Below are positions 45,505-55,918 of a DNA stretch of 64,000 nucleotides, piece after piece; the first letter of the stretch is position 1; the number at the start of each line of letters is the position of its first letter. The notes under the pieces were generated by a model. The model made no database searches. It saw only the letters and a list, made by a program, of their open reading frames with translations, and was not told the origin of the DNA. Where the stretch lies: positions 1,550,001 through 1,614,000 of the forward strand of contig NZ_CP133771.1 in assembly GCF_031348265.1 (NCBI RefSeq). The letters are read 5' to 3'. Origin of the DNA: Streptomyces collinus (lineage in GTDB: Bacteria > Actinomycetota > Actinomycetes > Streptomycetales > Streptomycetaceae). Both the position numbers and the translations under genes were made by a program.

Positions 45505-47265
45505 TCAGGCCTCCTTCGGGTCGACGGGGCGGCGGGTACGGCGCAGCGGCGGCTGGGCGCCCAGGCTCTTCGGGTCGAGGCCGGACCACTTGTGGCCGTT
45601 CGCGAAGAACGGGCGACGGGCCATCAGGGTGAGCAGCGGCTTGGTGAAGAGGAACACGACGACCACGTCGAGCAGGGTGGTCAGGCCGAGCGTGAACGCG
45701 AAGCCCTGGACCTTGCCGACCGTGACGAGGAAGAGCACCGCGGCGGCCAGGAACGACACGAAGTCGGAGACCAGGATGGTCCGCCGGGCGCGCGGCCAGG
45801 CCCGCTCGACGGCGGGGCGCAGCGAACGGCCCTCGCGGATCTCGTCGCGGACGCGTTCGAAGTACACGATGAACGAGTCCGCCGTGATGCCGATGGCGAC
45901 GATGGCGCCGCACACGGCCGGCAGGTTCAGCGCGAAGCCGATGGCCGGGCCGAGCAGGGCCATGAGCGTGTAGGTGAGGGCGGCGGAGACCAGCAGCGAG
46001 AGGATCGCGATGAACGACAGGCCGCGGTAGTAGGCCAGCAGGTAGATGACCACCAGCGCGAGCCCGATCGCACCGGCGATCAGACCGGCCTGCAGCTGGT
46101 CACCGCCCAGCGCTGCGGTCACGGTCGTCATGCTGTCCACCTTGAAGGTGAGCGGCAGCGCACCGTACGACAGCATGTTGGACAGTTCCTGGGCGGACTG
46201 CTGGTTGAAGTTGCCGGAGATCTCGGCGTTGCCGCCGGTCAGGGCCTGCCGGACGTACGGGTCGGAGACGACCTCGCCGTCCAGGACGATCGCGAACTGG
46301 TTCTGCGGGGACTGGTTCTGCGCCAGCTTGCCGGTGATGTTCGCGAACTTTTTGGCTCCGGCGTCCGTGAAGTCCATCGTGACGGTCCAGCCGGCACCGG
46401 TCTGGGTGTTCAGGACGGCCTGGGCCTTGTCGACGTCCGTGCCGTCGACCTCGGCGGGGCCGAGGATGTACTTCTGCCACTGGCCCTGCGCGTTCTTGCC
46501 GCACGCCAGCGTCGGCTCGGAGGCCTTGACGCCGTCACCCACGCTGGAGCGGGTCTTCTCGTCGGTGCAGTCGAGCTTGGCGTACTTGGCCTGCAGCGCG
46601 TTCGCGTCGCCCTCGGCGGTGCCGCCGCTGCCCGACGGGGAGGGGCCGGCCTTGTCGCCCTTGTCGGAGGCGCTCGCGGAGGGCGTCGCGTCGGCCTTCA
46701 GCGCGTCCGTGACCGCACGGCCCTGCGTGCTGGCAGAGGCGGAGGGGGACGCGGAGCCCTTGTCGGTGGCCTCGGGCTTGTCGGTGGCCTTGCCGGACGG
46801 CTTGTCCGTGGGGCTGCCGGTGGGGCTCGGGGAGGGGCTGGCCGTGCCCTTGCCGCCGGCGATCTCGGTGGCGATGACCGGGCGGAAGTAGAGCTTGGCG
46901 GTGGTGCCGACCTGCTTGCGGGCCTGCTCCGAGTTGGTGCCCTTGGGAATGTTGACGATGATGTTTTCCCGGCCCTGCGTCTGGACCTCGGACTCGGAGA
47001 CGCCCAGACCATTGACACGGCGCTCCATGATGGAGACGGCGGTGTCCATGTTGGTCTTGTTGATCGCCGCCTCGTTGCCGGCCTCGGGGACCGCGCGGAG
47101 CGTGATGCTCGTACCGCCGGCAAGGTCGATGCCGAGACGGGGCTTCGTGTGCCCCGAGGCGAACATCCCACCGGTGAGCGCCGCGATGGCGATCAGGATC
47201 AGGGCCAGCGAGCGCCCCGGCTTGCTCTGGGCGCTCGCGTTCCTGCCCTTTTTAGGTGTGGCCAC
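45505..47265 (-). CDS. secD: Protein translocase subunit SecD
   Basis: The 586-aa subunit has the first helix near residues 20-36, LGIDLAGGTSITL, a large extracellular domain and five C-terminal helices with AIGITADSFIVYFERVRDE. Residues about 138-220 form a Ser/Pro/Ala/Asp/Lys-rich insertion with TDKP repeats inside the extracellular domain, probably disordered. The GTG at 47263-47265 begins MATPKKGRNA; the longer frame is not supported. Confidence 0.95.
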   Translation of the reverse strand: MATPKKGRNASAQSKPGRSLALILIAIAALTGGMFASGHTKPRLGIDLAGGTSITLRAVPEAGNEAAINKTNMDTAVSIMERRVNGLGVSESEVQTQGRENIIVNIPKGTNSEQARKQVGTTAKLYFRPVIATEIAGGKGTASPSPSPTGSPTDKPSGKATDKPEATDKGSASPSASASTQGRAVTDALKADATPSASASDKGDKAGPSPSGSGGTAEGDANALQAKYAKLDCTDEKTRSSVGDGVKASEPTLACGKNAQGQWQKYILGPAEVDGTDVDKAQAVLNTQTGAGWTVTMDFTDAGAKKFANITGKLAQNQSPQNQFAIVLDGEVVSDPYVRQALTGGNAEISGNFNQQSAQELSNMLSYGALPLTFKVDSMTTVTAALGGDQLQAGLIAGAIGLALVVIYLLAYYRGLSFIAILSLLVSAALTYTLMALLGPAIGFALNLPAVCGAIVAIGITADSFIVYFERVRDEIREGRSLRPAVERAWPRARRTILVSDFVSFLAAAVLFLVTVGKVQGFAFTLGLTTLLDVVVVFLFTKPLLTLMARRPFFANGHKWSGLDPKSLGAQPPLRRTRRPVDPKEA

Positions 47266-47397
47266 CTTCTCGTACTCCCTCTCGGGCCACCTCGCTCCGG
47301 ATCGGCGGACGGGCGGCCATGACATGGTGTCGGGACTCCGTGCGAGCTGGGCGTGTCCCGGGGCGCGCGGGCAGGACCCGCGCACCCCGGGACACGA

Positions 47398-47889
47398 CTA
47401 CTTCGCCTCGGAGTCGCCGTCGGTCTTCTTCGGCTCTGCGTCCGGCTTGGCCTCGGCCGCCTCGTCGGCCGGTTCCCCGGCCGCGTCCTTCTTGCCGAGG
47501 TCGACGGCCTTGTCGTCAGCGGGGGCGTCGGAGGCGGAGTCGTCGGTCTCGGTGAGGGAGGAGGCGTCGTCCGGGACGATGTCGGCGTCGGACTTCAGGT
47601 CGTGCTCGATGCCGTGGACGATGCGGTTGTACTCGTCGTCGGTGAGGACGGCACCGATGGCGTTCTTGGCGAAGAGGAGGTCGACGCCGGGACCGGCGTC
47701 GACGAGGACGGTGTCCTCGTTCACTTCCTTGACCGTGGCGTACATGCCCCCGATGGTGCGGACACCGCTGCCGGGCTGCATCTGGTTCCGCATGTCGGCG
47801 GCCTGCTGCTGCTTCTTCTTGGCCGACCGGGTCATCAGGAACATGGCCCCGATGAGCACGATGAACGGGAGGAGGGTCAGGAGACTCAC
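47398..47889 (-). CDS. yajC: YajC, preprotein translocase accessory subunit
   Basis: The 163-aa protein has one N-terminal membrane helix (LLTLLPFIVLIGAMFLMTR), the conserved basic/Gln stretch AKKKQQQAADMRNQM and the PGSGVRTIGGMYATV core. The last 70 residues are an acidic tail, longer than in E. coli. It precedes secD in the usual yajC-secD-secF order. Confidence 0.93.
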   Translation of the reverse strand: MSLLTLLPFIVLIGAMFLMTRSAKKKQQQAADMRNQMQPGSGVRTIGGMYATVKEVNEDTVLVDAGPGVDLLFAKNAIGAVLTDDEYNRIVHGIEHDLKSDADIVPDDASSLTETDDSASDAPADDKAVDLGKKDAAGEPADEAAEAKPDAEPKKTDGDSEAK

Positions 47890-48074
47890 GGGTCGGTACT
47901 TCCTTCACACGACCGCGCTGTGAGCGGCCAGATGGTTGGGGGTGTGTACGCCGCCGACAAAGGCGGCATCGGCGGAGTCTAAGCGAGTCCGCGCGCATGG
48001 AACAACGCTCAGCATGGCACCGGGGTTCCTGCTCCGGCCACTGACCTCGACGCCCCGGAGCCGTGACGGCGCCG

Positions 48075-49145
48075 TCACGCCCCGAACAGGTCCTGTTGTC
48101 CGTTTCCGGCGGTCTGGGACCGTGGCGGGGTGAGGCCGAGATGCGCCCATGCGGCGGGCGTCGCGACCCGGCCGCGGGGGGTCCGGGCCAGCAGACCCTC
48201 CCGGACGAGGAAGGGTTCGGCGACCTCCTCCACGGTCTCACGTTCCTCCCCGACCGCGACAGCGAGTGTGGACAGGCCGACCGGACCGCCGCCGAACAGC
48301 TTGAGCAGGGCTTCCAGCACACCCCTATCGAGGCGGTCGAGACCGCGCGCGTCCACCTCGTACACGGCGAGGGCCGCCGCGGCGATGTCCCTGGTGATCA
48401 GGCCGTCGGCCTTGACCTGCGCGTAGTCGCGGACGCGGCGCAGCAGGCGGTTGGCGATGCGGGGCGTGCCGCGGGAGCGTCCGGCGATCTCGGCGGCGCC
48501 CTCCGGCTCGATCTCGACTTCGAGGAGGTCGGCCGAGCGGTGGATGACCCGCTCCAGTTCGGCCGGCTCGTAGAACTCCATGTGCGCGGTGAAGCCGAAG
48601 CGGTCGCGCAGCGGTGGCGGCAGCAGGCCGGCCCGGGTGGTGGCTCCGACCAGGGTGAAGGGGGGCAGCTCCAGGGGGATGGCCGTGGCGCCGGGGCCCT
48701 TGCCGACGATGACGTCGACGCGGAAGTCCTCCATCGCCATGTACAGCATCTCCTCGGCGGGCCGGGACATGCGGTGGATCTCGTCGAGGAAGAGGACCTC
48801 GCCCTCCTGGAGGGAGGAGAGGATCGCGGCGAGGTCGCCGGCGTGCTGGATGGCGGGGCCCGAAGTGATGCGGATGGGGGCGCCCATCTCGGCCGCGATG
48901 ATCATCGACAGGGTGGTCTTGCCGAGGCCGGGGGCGCCGGAGAGCAGCACGTGGTCGGCTGTCGCGCCACGCGCGCGTGCGGCGCGCAGTACGAGGTCGA
49001 GCTGCTCGCGGACCTTCTCCTGGCCGATGAACTCGTCCAGGTCCTTGGGGCGCAGGGCGGCCTCGACGGCCTGGTCCTCACGGTCGGCGACGGAGTCCAC
49101 CAGCCGCTCGGCGGCGTCGGCGTCGGTGGTGTCGTCCCAGTTCAT
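48075..49145 (-). CDS. ruvB: Holliday junction DNA helicase RuvB
   Basis: The 356-aa AAA+ motor drives branch migration. Walker [13 protein letters not shown], Walker [10 protein letters not shown], sensor GATTRAG and the C-terminal winged helix with [18 protein letters not shown] are all present. It follows ruvA by 45 nt. Confidence 0.97.
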   Translation of the reverse strand: MNWDDTTDADAAERLVDSVADREDQAVEAALRPKDLDEFIGQEKVREQLDLVLRAARARGATADHVLLSGAPGLGKTTLSMIIAAEMGAPIRITSGPAIQHAGDLAAILSSLQEGEVLFLDEIHRMSRPAEEMLYMAMEDFRVDVIVGKGPGATAIPLELPPFTLVGATTRAGLLPPPLRDRFGFTAHMEFYEPAELERVIHRSADLLEVEIEPEGAAEIAGRSRGTPRIANRLLRRVRDYAQVKADGLITRDIAAAALAVYEVDARGLDRLDRGVLEALLKLFGGGPVGLSTLAVAVGEERETVEEVAEPFLVREGLLARTPRGRVATPAAWAHLGLTPPRSQTAGNGQQDLFGA

Positions 49146-49190
49146 GGAGTGTGCCTCGGAATCTCGGTACGGGGGTGCGGACGGCTCGGT

Positions 49191-49796
49191 CTAGCGGGCG
49201 CGGTTCAGCGTCTGCAGGGCCGCCTTCAGCAGCTGCCCCACCTGGGGTGTGCCCTCGGCGGCCTCGGCCTGCGGGGTCACGGCGGTCACGGCTTCGTCGG
49301 CCTCCCGGGTCGCGTACCCGAGGCCGATCAGGGCCGCGTGCAGCTGATCACGCCAGCCGCTGCTGACCGGTGCGCCGACGGCGGGTGCACCGACCGGCGC
49401 GCCGAGCCGGTCCTTCAGCTCCAGGAGCAGTTTCTGCGCGCCCTTCTTGCCGATGCCGGGGACGGCGGTGAGGGCCTTCTCGTCTGCGGTGGCGACGGCC
49501 CGGCGCAGGGCGTCCGGGCTGTGCACGGCGAGCATGGCCTGGGCGAGGCGGGGGCCGACGCCGCTGGCCGTCTGGAGCAGCTCGAAGACCTGCCGCTCGT
49601 CGTCGTCCGCGAAGCCGTACAGGGTGAGGGAGTCCTCGCGGACGACCAGGGAGGTGTGCAGCTTGGCCGGCCGGCCCATGCGGAGCGTGGAGAGCGTGTT
49701 CGGCGTGCACTGGACGGCCATGCCGACACCGCCGACCTCGACGACCGCGGCGTCGGGAGCGAGTGCGGCCACTGTGCCGCTGACGAAGGCGATCAT
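49191..49796 (-). CDS. ruvA: Holliday junction DNA helicase RuvA
   Basis: The 201-aa protein binds the four-way junction. It has the OB-fold N-terminus ([15 protein letters not shown]), two helix-hairpin-helix motifs ([32 protein letters not shown]) and the RuvB-binding C-terminal domain. The ATG overlaps the ruvC stop by 4 nt. Confidence 0.97.
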   Translation of the reverse strand: MIAFVSGTVAALAPDAAVVEVGGVGMAVQCTPNTLSTLRMGRPAKLHTSLVVREDSLTLYGFADDDERQVFELLQTASGVGPRLAQAMLAVHSPDALRRAVATADEKALTAVPGIGKKGAQKLLLELKDRLGAPVGAPAVGAPVSSGWRDQLHAALIGLGYATREADEAVTAVTPQAEAAEGTPQVGQLLKAALQTLNRAR

Positions 49797-50332
49797 GCCG
49801 TCCGGCCTTTCGGTGCTTTGGCGGTGTGCAGGGCGACGGCCTGCTGGAGTCGGTTCTGCGCGGGGGCGCGCCAGATGTGGCAGATGGCGAGGGCGAGGGC
49901 GTCGGCCGCGTCGGCGGGCTTGGGCGGGGCGCTGAGCCGGAGCAGGCGGGTGACCATGGCGCCCACCTGTGCCTTGTCGGCGCGGCCGCTGCCGGTGACG
50001 GCTGCCTTGACCTCGCTCGGGGTGTGCAGCGCGACGGGGATGCCGCGGCGGGCGGCGCAGAGCATGGCGACGGCGCTGGCCTGGGCCGTGCCCATCACCG
50101 TACGGACGTTGTGCTGGCTGAAGACACGCTCGACGGCGACGAACTCGGGCCGGTGCTCGTCGAGCCACTGCTCGATGCCCTGCTCGACGGCGACGAGGCG
50201 GTGGCCGAGGTCGGCGTCCGCGGGCGTGCGGACGACTCCGACGCCGATCATCGTGAGCGGCCGTCCGGCGACGCCCTCGACGACGCCGACACCACACCGG
50301 GTCAGCCCCGGGTCCACCCCCAGTACGCGCAC
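49793..50332 (-). CDS. ruvC: Holliday junction resolvase RuvC
   Basis: The 179-aa endonuclease resolves junctions. Catalytic acids are visible in [25 protein letters not shown] and the C-terminal [12 protein letters not shown]. The GTG start begins MRVLGVDPG. Gene order ruvC-A-B is the classical one. Confidence 0.97.
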   Translation of the reverse strand: MRVLGVDPGLTRCGVGVVEGVAGRPLTMIGVGVVRTPADADLGHRLVAVEQGIEQWLDEHRPEFVAVERVFSQHNVRTVMGTAQASAVAMLCAARRGIPVALHTPSEVKAAVTGSGRADKAQVGAMVTRLLRLSAPPKPADAADALALAICHIWRAPAQNRLQQAVALHTAKAPKGRTA

Positions 50333-50475
50333 GCGCCCCTCCCCTTTTGGCGGCTAAACCGCCGCCGCTCTCGCGGACCTGGCTGAGCACCGTCGTGGTT
50401 CCTCAATTGACGGTCGCGGTCCGTGGACGGTGATCTTTGGCTACGCCAGGCTATCGGCTGCCACCGACAACGACA

Positions 50476-50507
50476 GCGGGCCGGAAGACGTGTGTCCCCC
50501 GGCCCGC
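50476..50507 (-). terminator. Terminator after the yebC-family gene
   Basis: A 9-bp stem (GCGGGCCGG with CCGGCCCGC) with a 14-nt loop lies 25 nt past the stop. Confidence 0.65.
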
Positions 50508-50531
50508 CGAGATCGCGGCATTCGCGGCGCG

Positions 50532-51284
50532 TTACGCGTCGACCTTCTCCATGACCTCGTCGCTCACGTCGAAGTTGGCGAAGACGTTCTGCACGTCGTC
50601 GCTGTCCTCCAGCGCGTCGATCAGCTTGAAGATCTTCTTGGCGCCCTCTTCGTCCAGCTCGACCTGGACGGACGGCACGAAGCTGGAGTCGGCGGAGTCG
50701 TAGTCGATGCCGGCGTCCTGGAGGGCGGTGCGGACCGCGACCAGGTCGGTGGCCTCGCTGATGACCTCGTAGGACTCGCCGAGGTCGTTGACCTCCTCCG
50801 CGCCCGCGTCCAGAACGGCCGTGAGGACGTCGTCCTCGGTCAGCTCACCCTTGGGGACGATGACGACGCCCTTGCGGCTGAACATGTACGACACCGAACC
50901 CGGGTCGGCCATCGAGCCGCCGTTGCGGGTCATGGCGACACGCACGTCGGAGGCGGCGCGGTTGCGGTTGTCGGTGAGGCACTCGATGAGCACCGCGACA
51001 CCGTTGGGGCCGTAGCCCTCGTACATGATCGTCTCGTAGTCGGCGCCGCCGGCCTCGAGGCCGCCGCCGCGCTTGACCGCGGAGTCGATGTTCTTGTTCG
51101 GGACGGACTGCTTCTTCGCCTTCTGGATGGCGTCGTAGAGAGTGGGGTTGCCCTCGATGTCGACGCCGCCCATCCGGGCAGCCACCTCGATGTTCTTGAT
51201 CAGCTTCGCGAAGAGCTTGCCGCGCTTGGCGTCGATCACGGCCTTCTTGTGCTTCGTCGTAGCCCATTTAGAGTGGCCGGACAT
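50532..51284 (-). CDS. YebC/PmpR family transcriptional or translational regulator
   Basis: The 250-aa protein has the TACO1/YebC N-terminus [22 protein letters not shown] (split here as [13 protein letters not shown] and [13 protein letters not shown]), with [20 protein letters not shown] in the middle. Family members act as DNA-binding regulators or as factors easing ribosome stalls. It stands beside ruvC, the order seen in many bacteria. Confidence 0.94.
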   Translation of the reverse strand: MSGHSKWATTKHKKAVIDAKRGKLFAKLIKNIEVAARMGGVDIEGNPTLYDAIQKAKKQSVPNKNIDSAVKRGGGLEAGGADYETIMYEGYGPNGVAVLIECLTDNRNRAASDVRVAMTRNGGSMADPGSVSYMFSRKGVVIVPKGELTEDDVLTAVLDAGAEEVNDLGESYEVISEATDLVAVRTALQDAGIDYDSADSSFVPSVQVELDEEGAKKIFKLIDALEDSDDVQNVFANFDVSDEVMEKVDA

Positions 51285-51332
51285 CTGCCTGTCTCCTTCG
51301 CGTAACCCATCTCAGCAACGAACGCAGGAATC

Positions 51333-51941
51333 CTACAAGGATCCGGCTGTCCGGTTGGCCCGCACCATGTCGACGAACAGGGCGTGGACGCGGTGGTCGC
51401 CGGTCAGTTCCGGATGGAAGGACGTGGCCAGCGCGGTGCCCTGACGGACCGCGACGATGTGGCCGTCGTGCTCGGCGAGCACCTCGGCCGCGGCGCCGAC
51501 GGACTCGACCCAGGGGGCGCGGATGAAGACGCCCTCCACCGGGTCGCCGTCGATGCCCTGGATGGCGACGGCGGCCTCGAAGGACTCGTTCTGCCGGCCG
51601 AAGGCGTTGCGGCGCACGATCATGTCGATGCCGCCGAGGGTCTCCTGGCCCGAGCGCGGGTCGAGGATCTTGTCGGCGAGCATGATCATGCCGGCGCAAG
51701 TGCCGTAGACGGGCATGCCGGCCCGCACGCGTGCGCGCAGGGGCTCCATCAGGCCGAACAGGACGGCCAGCTTGGAGATGGTGGTGGACTCGCCGCCGGG
51801 GATGACGAGGCCGTCGACCTCGGCGAGTTCTTCGGGGCGCCGCACCGGCCTGGCCACGGCATCGGCCGCGGCCAGGGCGACGAGGTGCTCCCGTACGTCG
51901 CCCTGGAGGGCCAGGACGCCTATGACGGGGGTGTCGCTCAT
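51333..51941 (-). CDS. pdxT: Pyridoxal 5'-phosphate synthase, glutaminase subunit
   Basis: The 202-aa subunit supplies ammonia to PdxS. It begins [14 protein letters not shown] and has [11 protein letters not shown], the nucleophile Cys in [11 protein letters not shown], and the His-Glu pair in SFHPELTGD. It follows pdxS after 13 nt. Confidence 0.96.
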   Translation of the reverse strand: MSDTPVIGVLALQGDVREHLVALAAADAVARPVRRPEELAEVDGLVIPGGESTTISKLAVLFGLMEPLRARVRAGMPVYGTCAGMIMLADKILDPRSGQETLGGIDMIVRRNAFGRQNESFEAAVAIQGIDGDPVEGVFIRAPWVESVGAAAEVLAEHDGHIVAVRQGTALATSFHPELTGDHRVHALFVDMVRANRTAGSL

Positions 51942-51954
51942 GGATTCCTGTGCC

Positions 51955-52860
51955 TTACCAGCCGCGGTTGGCGTAGCGCTCGGCCTCGGGGAGGGTGTCG
52001 CAGTTGATGCCGACCATGGCCTCGCCCAGGTTGCGGGAGGCGTCCGCGATGATCTTCGGGTCGTCGTAGAAGGTGGTGGCCTTCACGATGGCGGCGGCGC
52101 GCTTGGCCGGGTCGCCGGACTTGAAGATGCCGGAGCCGACGAAGACGCCCTCGGCGCCGAGCTGGCGCATCAGGGCCGCGTCGGCCGGGGTGGCCACGCC
52201 GCCGGCGGAGAACAGCACCACGGGGAGCTTGCCGAGCTCGGAGACTTCCTTGACCAGCTCGTACGGGGCGCGCAGGTCCTTGGCGGCGGCGTACAGCTCG
52301 TTGTTGTCGAAGCCGCGCAGCTTGGCGATCTCGTTCTTGATCTGGCGCAGGTGGCGGACGGCCTCGACGACGTTGCCGGTGCCGGCCTCGCCCTTGGAGC
52401 GGATCATCGCGGCGCCCTCGGCGATGCGGCGCAGGGCCTCGCCCAGGTTGGTGGCGCCGCAGACGAAGGGGGTGGTGAAGGCGAACTTGTCGCTGTGGTT
52501 GACCTCGTCGGCCGGGGTGAGGACCTCGGACTCGTCGATGTAGTCGACGCCGAGGGACTGCAGGACCTGGGCCTCGACGAAGTGCCCGATGCGGGACTTG
52601 GCCATGACCGGGATCGAGACGGCGTCGATGATGCCCTCGATCATGTCCGGGTCGGACATGCGGGCGACGCCGCCGTCCTTGCGGATGTCGGCGGGGACCC
52701 GCTCCAGGGCCATGACGGCCACGGCGCCCGCGTCCTCAGCGATCTTGGCCTGCTCCGGCGTGACGACGTCCATGATGACGCCGCCCTTGAGCTGCTCGGC
52801 CATGCCGCGCTTCACCCGGGCGGTACCGGTCTCGGGAGCCTGGTTTTCGGAGATGGACAC
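51955..52860 (-). CDS. pdxS: Pyridoxal 5'-phosphate synthase, lyase subunit
   Basis: The 301-aa enzyme builds PLP directly from ribose 5-phosphate, glyceraldehyde 3-phosphate and ammonia. Key lysines lie in GGVIMDVV-adjacent positions and in [11 protein letters not shown]; the phosphate site has GEAGTGNVV and [13 protein letters not shown]. The GTG at 52858-52860 has GAGGT upstream; longer frames are not supported. Confidence 0.97.
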   Translation of the reverse strand: MSISENQAPETGTARVKRGMAEQLKGGVIMDVVTPEQAKIAEDAGAVAVMALERVPADIRKDGGVARMSDPDMIEGIIDAVSIPVMAKSRIGHFVEAQVLQSLGVDYIDESEVLTPADEVNHSDKFAFTTPFVCGATNLGEALRRIAEGAAMIRSKGEAGTGNVVEAVRHLRQIKNEIAKLRGFDNNELYAAAKDLRAPYELVKEVSELGKLPVVLFSAGGVATPADAALMRQLGAEGVFVGSGIFKSGDPAKRAAAIVKATTFYDDPKIIADASRNLGEAMVGINCDTLPEAERYANRGW

Positions 52861-52995
52861 GGGTGACCTCGCTGATGGGAAAGGGGGTTTCTGCAGCACT
52901 GAGGAAACGTGAGAGAACCAGGCCACATCAAGGGCCAATGGGAACGCCGTGGATCCTTTTGCGACGGACGGCCGGAAAACGACAGGTGAACGGGG

Positions 52996-53538
52996 TCAGG
53001 CGGCCCGGTCCACCAGGGCCGCCGGAGGCTCGTCGTCCATCTCGAAGGCCATCGGGAAGGGCGCGTGACCGGCCAGGCGGAACCAGCGCACCTTGCGGTG
53101 CCGTCGCAGGGCCCGGGCCGCCCGTACGGCGTCGTTGTGGAACCGGCGGGCCATCGGCACCCTGCGGACGGCCTCGGTGAGTTCCCGGGCCGCCTCCTCT
53201 CCCCCGGGTGCCTCGCGTACCGCCTCCACCTGCGGGGCCTCCCCGAAGACGGCCCGCAGCGCCTGGCTCAGTTCGCTCTCGGCGATCTCCCGTTGCTCCT
53301 GCTCGGCCTGCCGGGCGGCGTGCGCGGCCTCGTACAGCACGATCGAGGCGGCCGGGTCGAGGACCCCGGAGGTCGCCAGTTCCTGCGCCACCGAGGCACG
53401 CCGCAGCAGCTGGGCGTCCAGGGCCGCGCGGGCGGCGTCGATCCGGGCGTGGAGACGGTCGAGCCGGCCGGCGGTCCAGCTCAGGTAGAGCCCGATCGCG
53501 ACCAGGGCGACGGCGATCCAGATGAGAGTGGTGGTCAC
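52996..53538 (-). CDS. LemA-like membrane-anchored protein, tentative
   Basis: The 180-aa product has a membrane helix at residues 3-22 and then a long helical segment (LDRLHARIDAARAALDAQLLRRASVAQELA). A C-terminal part reads RRFHNDAVRAARALRRHRKVRWFRLAGHAPFPMAFE. The helix order and the N-D-A-V and F-P ending recall LemA family proteins, but the match is loose. The GTG at 53536-53538 lacks a clear ribosome-binding site; a TTG 9 nt upstream is an alternative. Confidence 0.65.
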   Translation of the reverse strand: MTTTLIWIAVALVAIGLYLSWTAGRLDRLHARIDAARAALDAQLLRRASVAQELATSGVLDPAASIVLYEAAHAARQAEQEQREIAESELSQALRAVFGEAPQVEAVREAPGGEEAARELTEAVRRVPMARRFHNDAVRAARALRRHRKVRWFRLAGHAPFPMAFEMDDEPPAALVDRAA

Positions 53539-53849
53539 GGGCGGCAAGGCTAGCGGCCCGCGCGGCCACCCCGTTCACCCCGCCCCGCCGGTGACCGGCG
53601 GCGACAGGCGACTCCGGCCGGTCCGGCCCGGGCCAGGGGGCAGCCCGTCGGCCCGGCCTGCCCTCGGACCCGGGCGGACCCGGGCCGGCCCCGGCCCGAC
53701 CATCACCAGCGGCTGGTTCGGGCGCCGTCGAGCCATCCCTCCAGAACCGGCTGGTAGTCCGGGCGCCGTCGGCCCAGCCCCCAGGAACGACCAGCCCAGG
53801 CCCCGGCCGGCCCCGCACCCCGGAACCGGCCGGCCCGCCGTCCCCGCTC
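53539..53849. repeat. 311-bp GC-rich gap with imperfect direct repeats
   Basis: No gene is supported. The gap has many CCGG/GGCC runs and two related blocks, 53711-53734 and 53749-53775, each reading GGCTGGT, a few bases, then GGGCGCCGTCG. It separates pimA from the LemA-like gene. I see no clear promoter or terminator. Confidence 0.5.
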
Positions 53850-55013
53850 TCAGTCCCGGGCGAACCCCAGCCGCCCCCACAGCCCGGTCGTCCGCTCGTC
53901 CTCGGCGACCGCCGCCGCTCCGGCCGTGACCGTCTCGTAGACGGACAGGATGTCCGCGCCGACGGTCGACCAGTCGAAGCGCCGCACATGGGCACTCCCC
54001 CGCTCGCGCAACTCCGCCAGCCGTTCCGGGTCGGCCAGGAGCCGTACGGCCGCGTCGGCGAGGGCGTCGGCGTCCTCGTTGGGGAACAGCTCGCCGGCCG
54101 CTCCCCGGTCCAGGACCTGGGCGAAGGCGTCCAGGTCGGAGGCGAGGACGGGGGCCGACGCGGACATGGCCTCGACGAGGATGATGCCGAAGCTCTCGCC
54201 GCCGGTGTTGGGCGCGACGTACAGGTCGACGCTGCGCAGGAAGCGGGCCTTGTCCTCGTCGCTGACCATGCCGAGGAACTCGACGCGGGAGCGCAGCTCG
54301 GTCGGCAGGGACTCGACGGCCTCCTTCTCGTCGCCGCGCCCGGCGACCAGGAGCCGGGTCTGCGGACGCGCGGCGAGGATCTTCGGCAGGGCCTTCATCA
54401 GCACCGGGAGTCCCTTGCGGGGCTCGTCGATGCGCCCTATGAAGCCGATCGTGTCGCCCTGCCATTCGGCCTTGGGCTCGGCGTCGGCGAAGAAGTCGAC
54501 GTCGACGCCGTTGGGGATCACGACCGCGTCGCCGCCGAGGTGCTCCACCAGCGTGCGGCGGGCGTACTCGCTCACCGCGATCCGGGCGCTGATCTTCTCC
54601 AGGGCGGCCTGGAGGATCGAGTACGCGGCGATCATCGCGCGGGAGCGCGGGTTGGACGTGTGGAACGTCGCCACGATCGGTCCCTGGGCGGCCCAGCAGG
54701 TCAGCAGGCCCAGCGACGGGGAGGTCGGCTCGTGGATGTGGATCACGTCGAACGCGCCGTCGTGCAGCCAGCGGCGCACCCGGGCGGCGCTCAGGAAGCC
54801 GAAGTTCAGCCGGGCCACCGAGCCGTTGTACGGCACCGGCACCGCACGCCCGGCCGAGACGACGTACGGCGGCAGCGGGGTGTCGTCGTCGGCCGGGGCC
54901 AGGACGGACACCTCGTGGCCGAGGCGGATGAAGTACTCGGCGAGGTCCCGGATGTGGAACTGGACGCCACCCGGTACGTCCCAGGAGTACGGGCAGACGA
55001 TGCCGATCCTCAC
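53850..55013 (-). CDS. pimA: Phosphatidylinositol alpha-mannosyltransferase (PimA type)
   Basis: The 387-aa GT4-family enzyme adds the first mannose of phosphatidylinositol mannosides at the inner membrane face. It has the N-terminal GIVCPYSWDVPGGVQFHI and the EX7E-type sugar-nucleotide motif GGESFGIILVEAMSASAPV. The GTG overlaps the acyltransferase stop by 4 nt. It is the third gene of the PI-mannoside cluster. Confidence 0.93.
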   Translation of the reverse strand: MRIGIVCPYSWDVPGGVQFHIRDLAEYFIRLGHEVSVLAPADDDTPLPPYVVSAGRAVPVPYNGSVARLNFGFLSAARVRRWLHDGAFDVIHIHEPTSPSLGLLTCWAAQGPIVATFHTSNPRSRAMIAAYSILQAALEKISARIAVSEYARRTLVEHLGGDAVVIPNGVDVDFFADAEPKAEWQGDTIGFIGRIDEPRKGLPVLMKALPKILAARPQTRLLVAGRGDEKEAVESLPTELRSRVEFLGMVSDEDKARFLRSVDLYVAPNTGGESFGIILVEAMSASAPVLASDLDAFAQVLDRGAAGELFPNEDADALADAAVRLLADPERLAELRERGSAHVRRFDWSTVGADILSVYETVTAGAAAVAEDERTTGLWGRLGFARD

Positions 55014-55918
55014 GTGGATCCCTTCGCTGGATCGAGGTCGGCGAGCCACAGGCGCTGCAGCATGTGCCAGTCCTCCGGATGGTCGGCGATCCCGGTGGCG
55101 AAGGCGTCGGCCAGCGCCTGTGTCATGACGGACGTCTTCTCGGCGCGCGTACCCGACCCGGGCACCTCGACCGGCGGGTGGAGGCGGCCGCGCATCACGG
55201 GCGAGTCGTCGTACCAGAGGGTCACCGGCAGCAGCAGGGCGCCGGTCTGCTGGGCGAGCAGGGCCGGTCCGGCCGGCATCCGGGCCGTGTCGCCGAAGAA
55301 GTCCACCTCGACGCCCGAGGCGGACAGGTCGCGGTCGGCGACCAGGCAGACCAGACCGCCGTCGCGCAGCCGCCGGGCCAGGGTGCCGAAGGCGGTGCCG
55401 CCGCTGTGCGGCAGGACCTCCATGCCGAGGCCCTCGCGATAGGCGACGAACCGGTCGTAGAGCGTCTCGGGCTTCAGCCGCTCGGCGACCGTGGTGAAGG
55501 GGATGCCGAGCTTCGTGGTGACCCAGGCGCCGGCGAGGTCCCAGTTGGCGAGGTGCGGCAGGGCGAGGACGACGCCCTTGCCAGCGGCCAGGCCCTCGGT
55601 GAGGTGGTGCAGGTCCTTGGCCTCGAAGCCGCCCTTGATCCGGTCCTCGCTCCAGGCCGGGAGGCGGAAGGACTCCATCCAGTAGCGCAGGTAGGAGCGC
55701 ATGCCCGCGCGGGACAGTTCGGCCAGGCGCTCGGGGCTCGCGTCCGGCACCACGCGCGCGTAGTTGCTCTCCAGGCGCTGGACGCCCTTGCCGCGCTGCT
55801 TCCAGGCCAGATCGGCGATGGTCCGGCCGAGGCGTACGGCGGCCGGCTCGGGGAGCTTCTTGACCGTGCCCCAGCCGAGGCCGTACAGCGCGTCCGTCAG
55901 CCGGTCCTGTGTGCTCAT
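55010..55918 (-). CDS. Phosphatidylinositol mannoside acyltransferase (PatA-like)
   Basis: The 302-aa membrane-associated acyltransferase of the LpxL/HtrB superfamily has the catalytic HxxxxD motif in ALPHLANWDLAGAW. In mycobacteria the homologue acylates the mannose of PIM. The start overlaps the preceding PI-phosphate synthase stop by 4 nt. Confidence 0.92.
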   Translation of the reverse strand: MSTQDRLTDALYGLGWGTVKKLPEPAAVRLGRTIADLAWKQRGKGVQRLESNYARVVPDASPERLAELSRAGMRSYLRYWMESFRLPAWSEDRIKGGFEAKDLHHLTEGLAAGKGVVLALPHLANWDLAGAWVTTKLGIPFTTVAERLKPETLYDRFVAYREGLGMEVLPHSGGTAFGTLARRLRDGGLVCLVADRDLSASGVEVDFFGDTARMPAGPALLAQQTGALLLPVTLWYDDSPVMRGRLHPPVEVPGSGTRAEKTSVMTQALADAFATGIADHPEDWHMLQRLWLADLDPAKGST

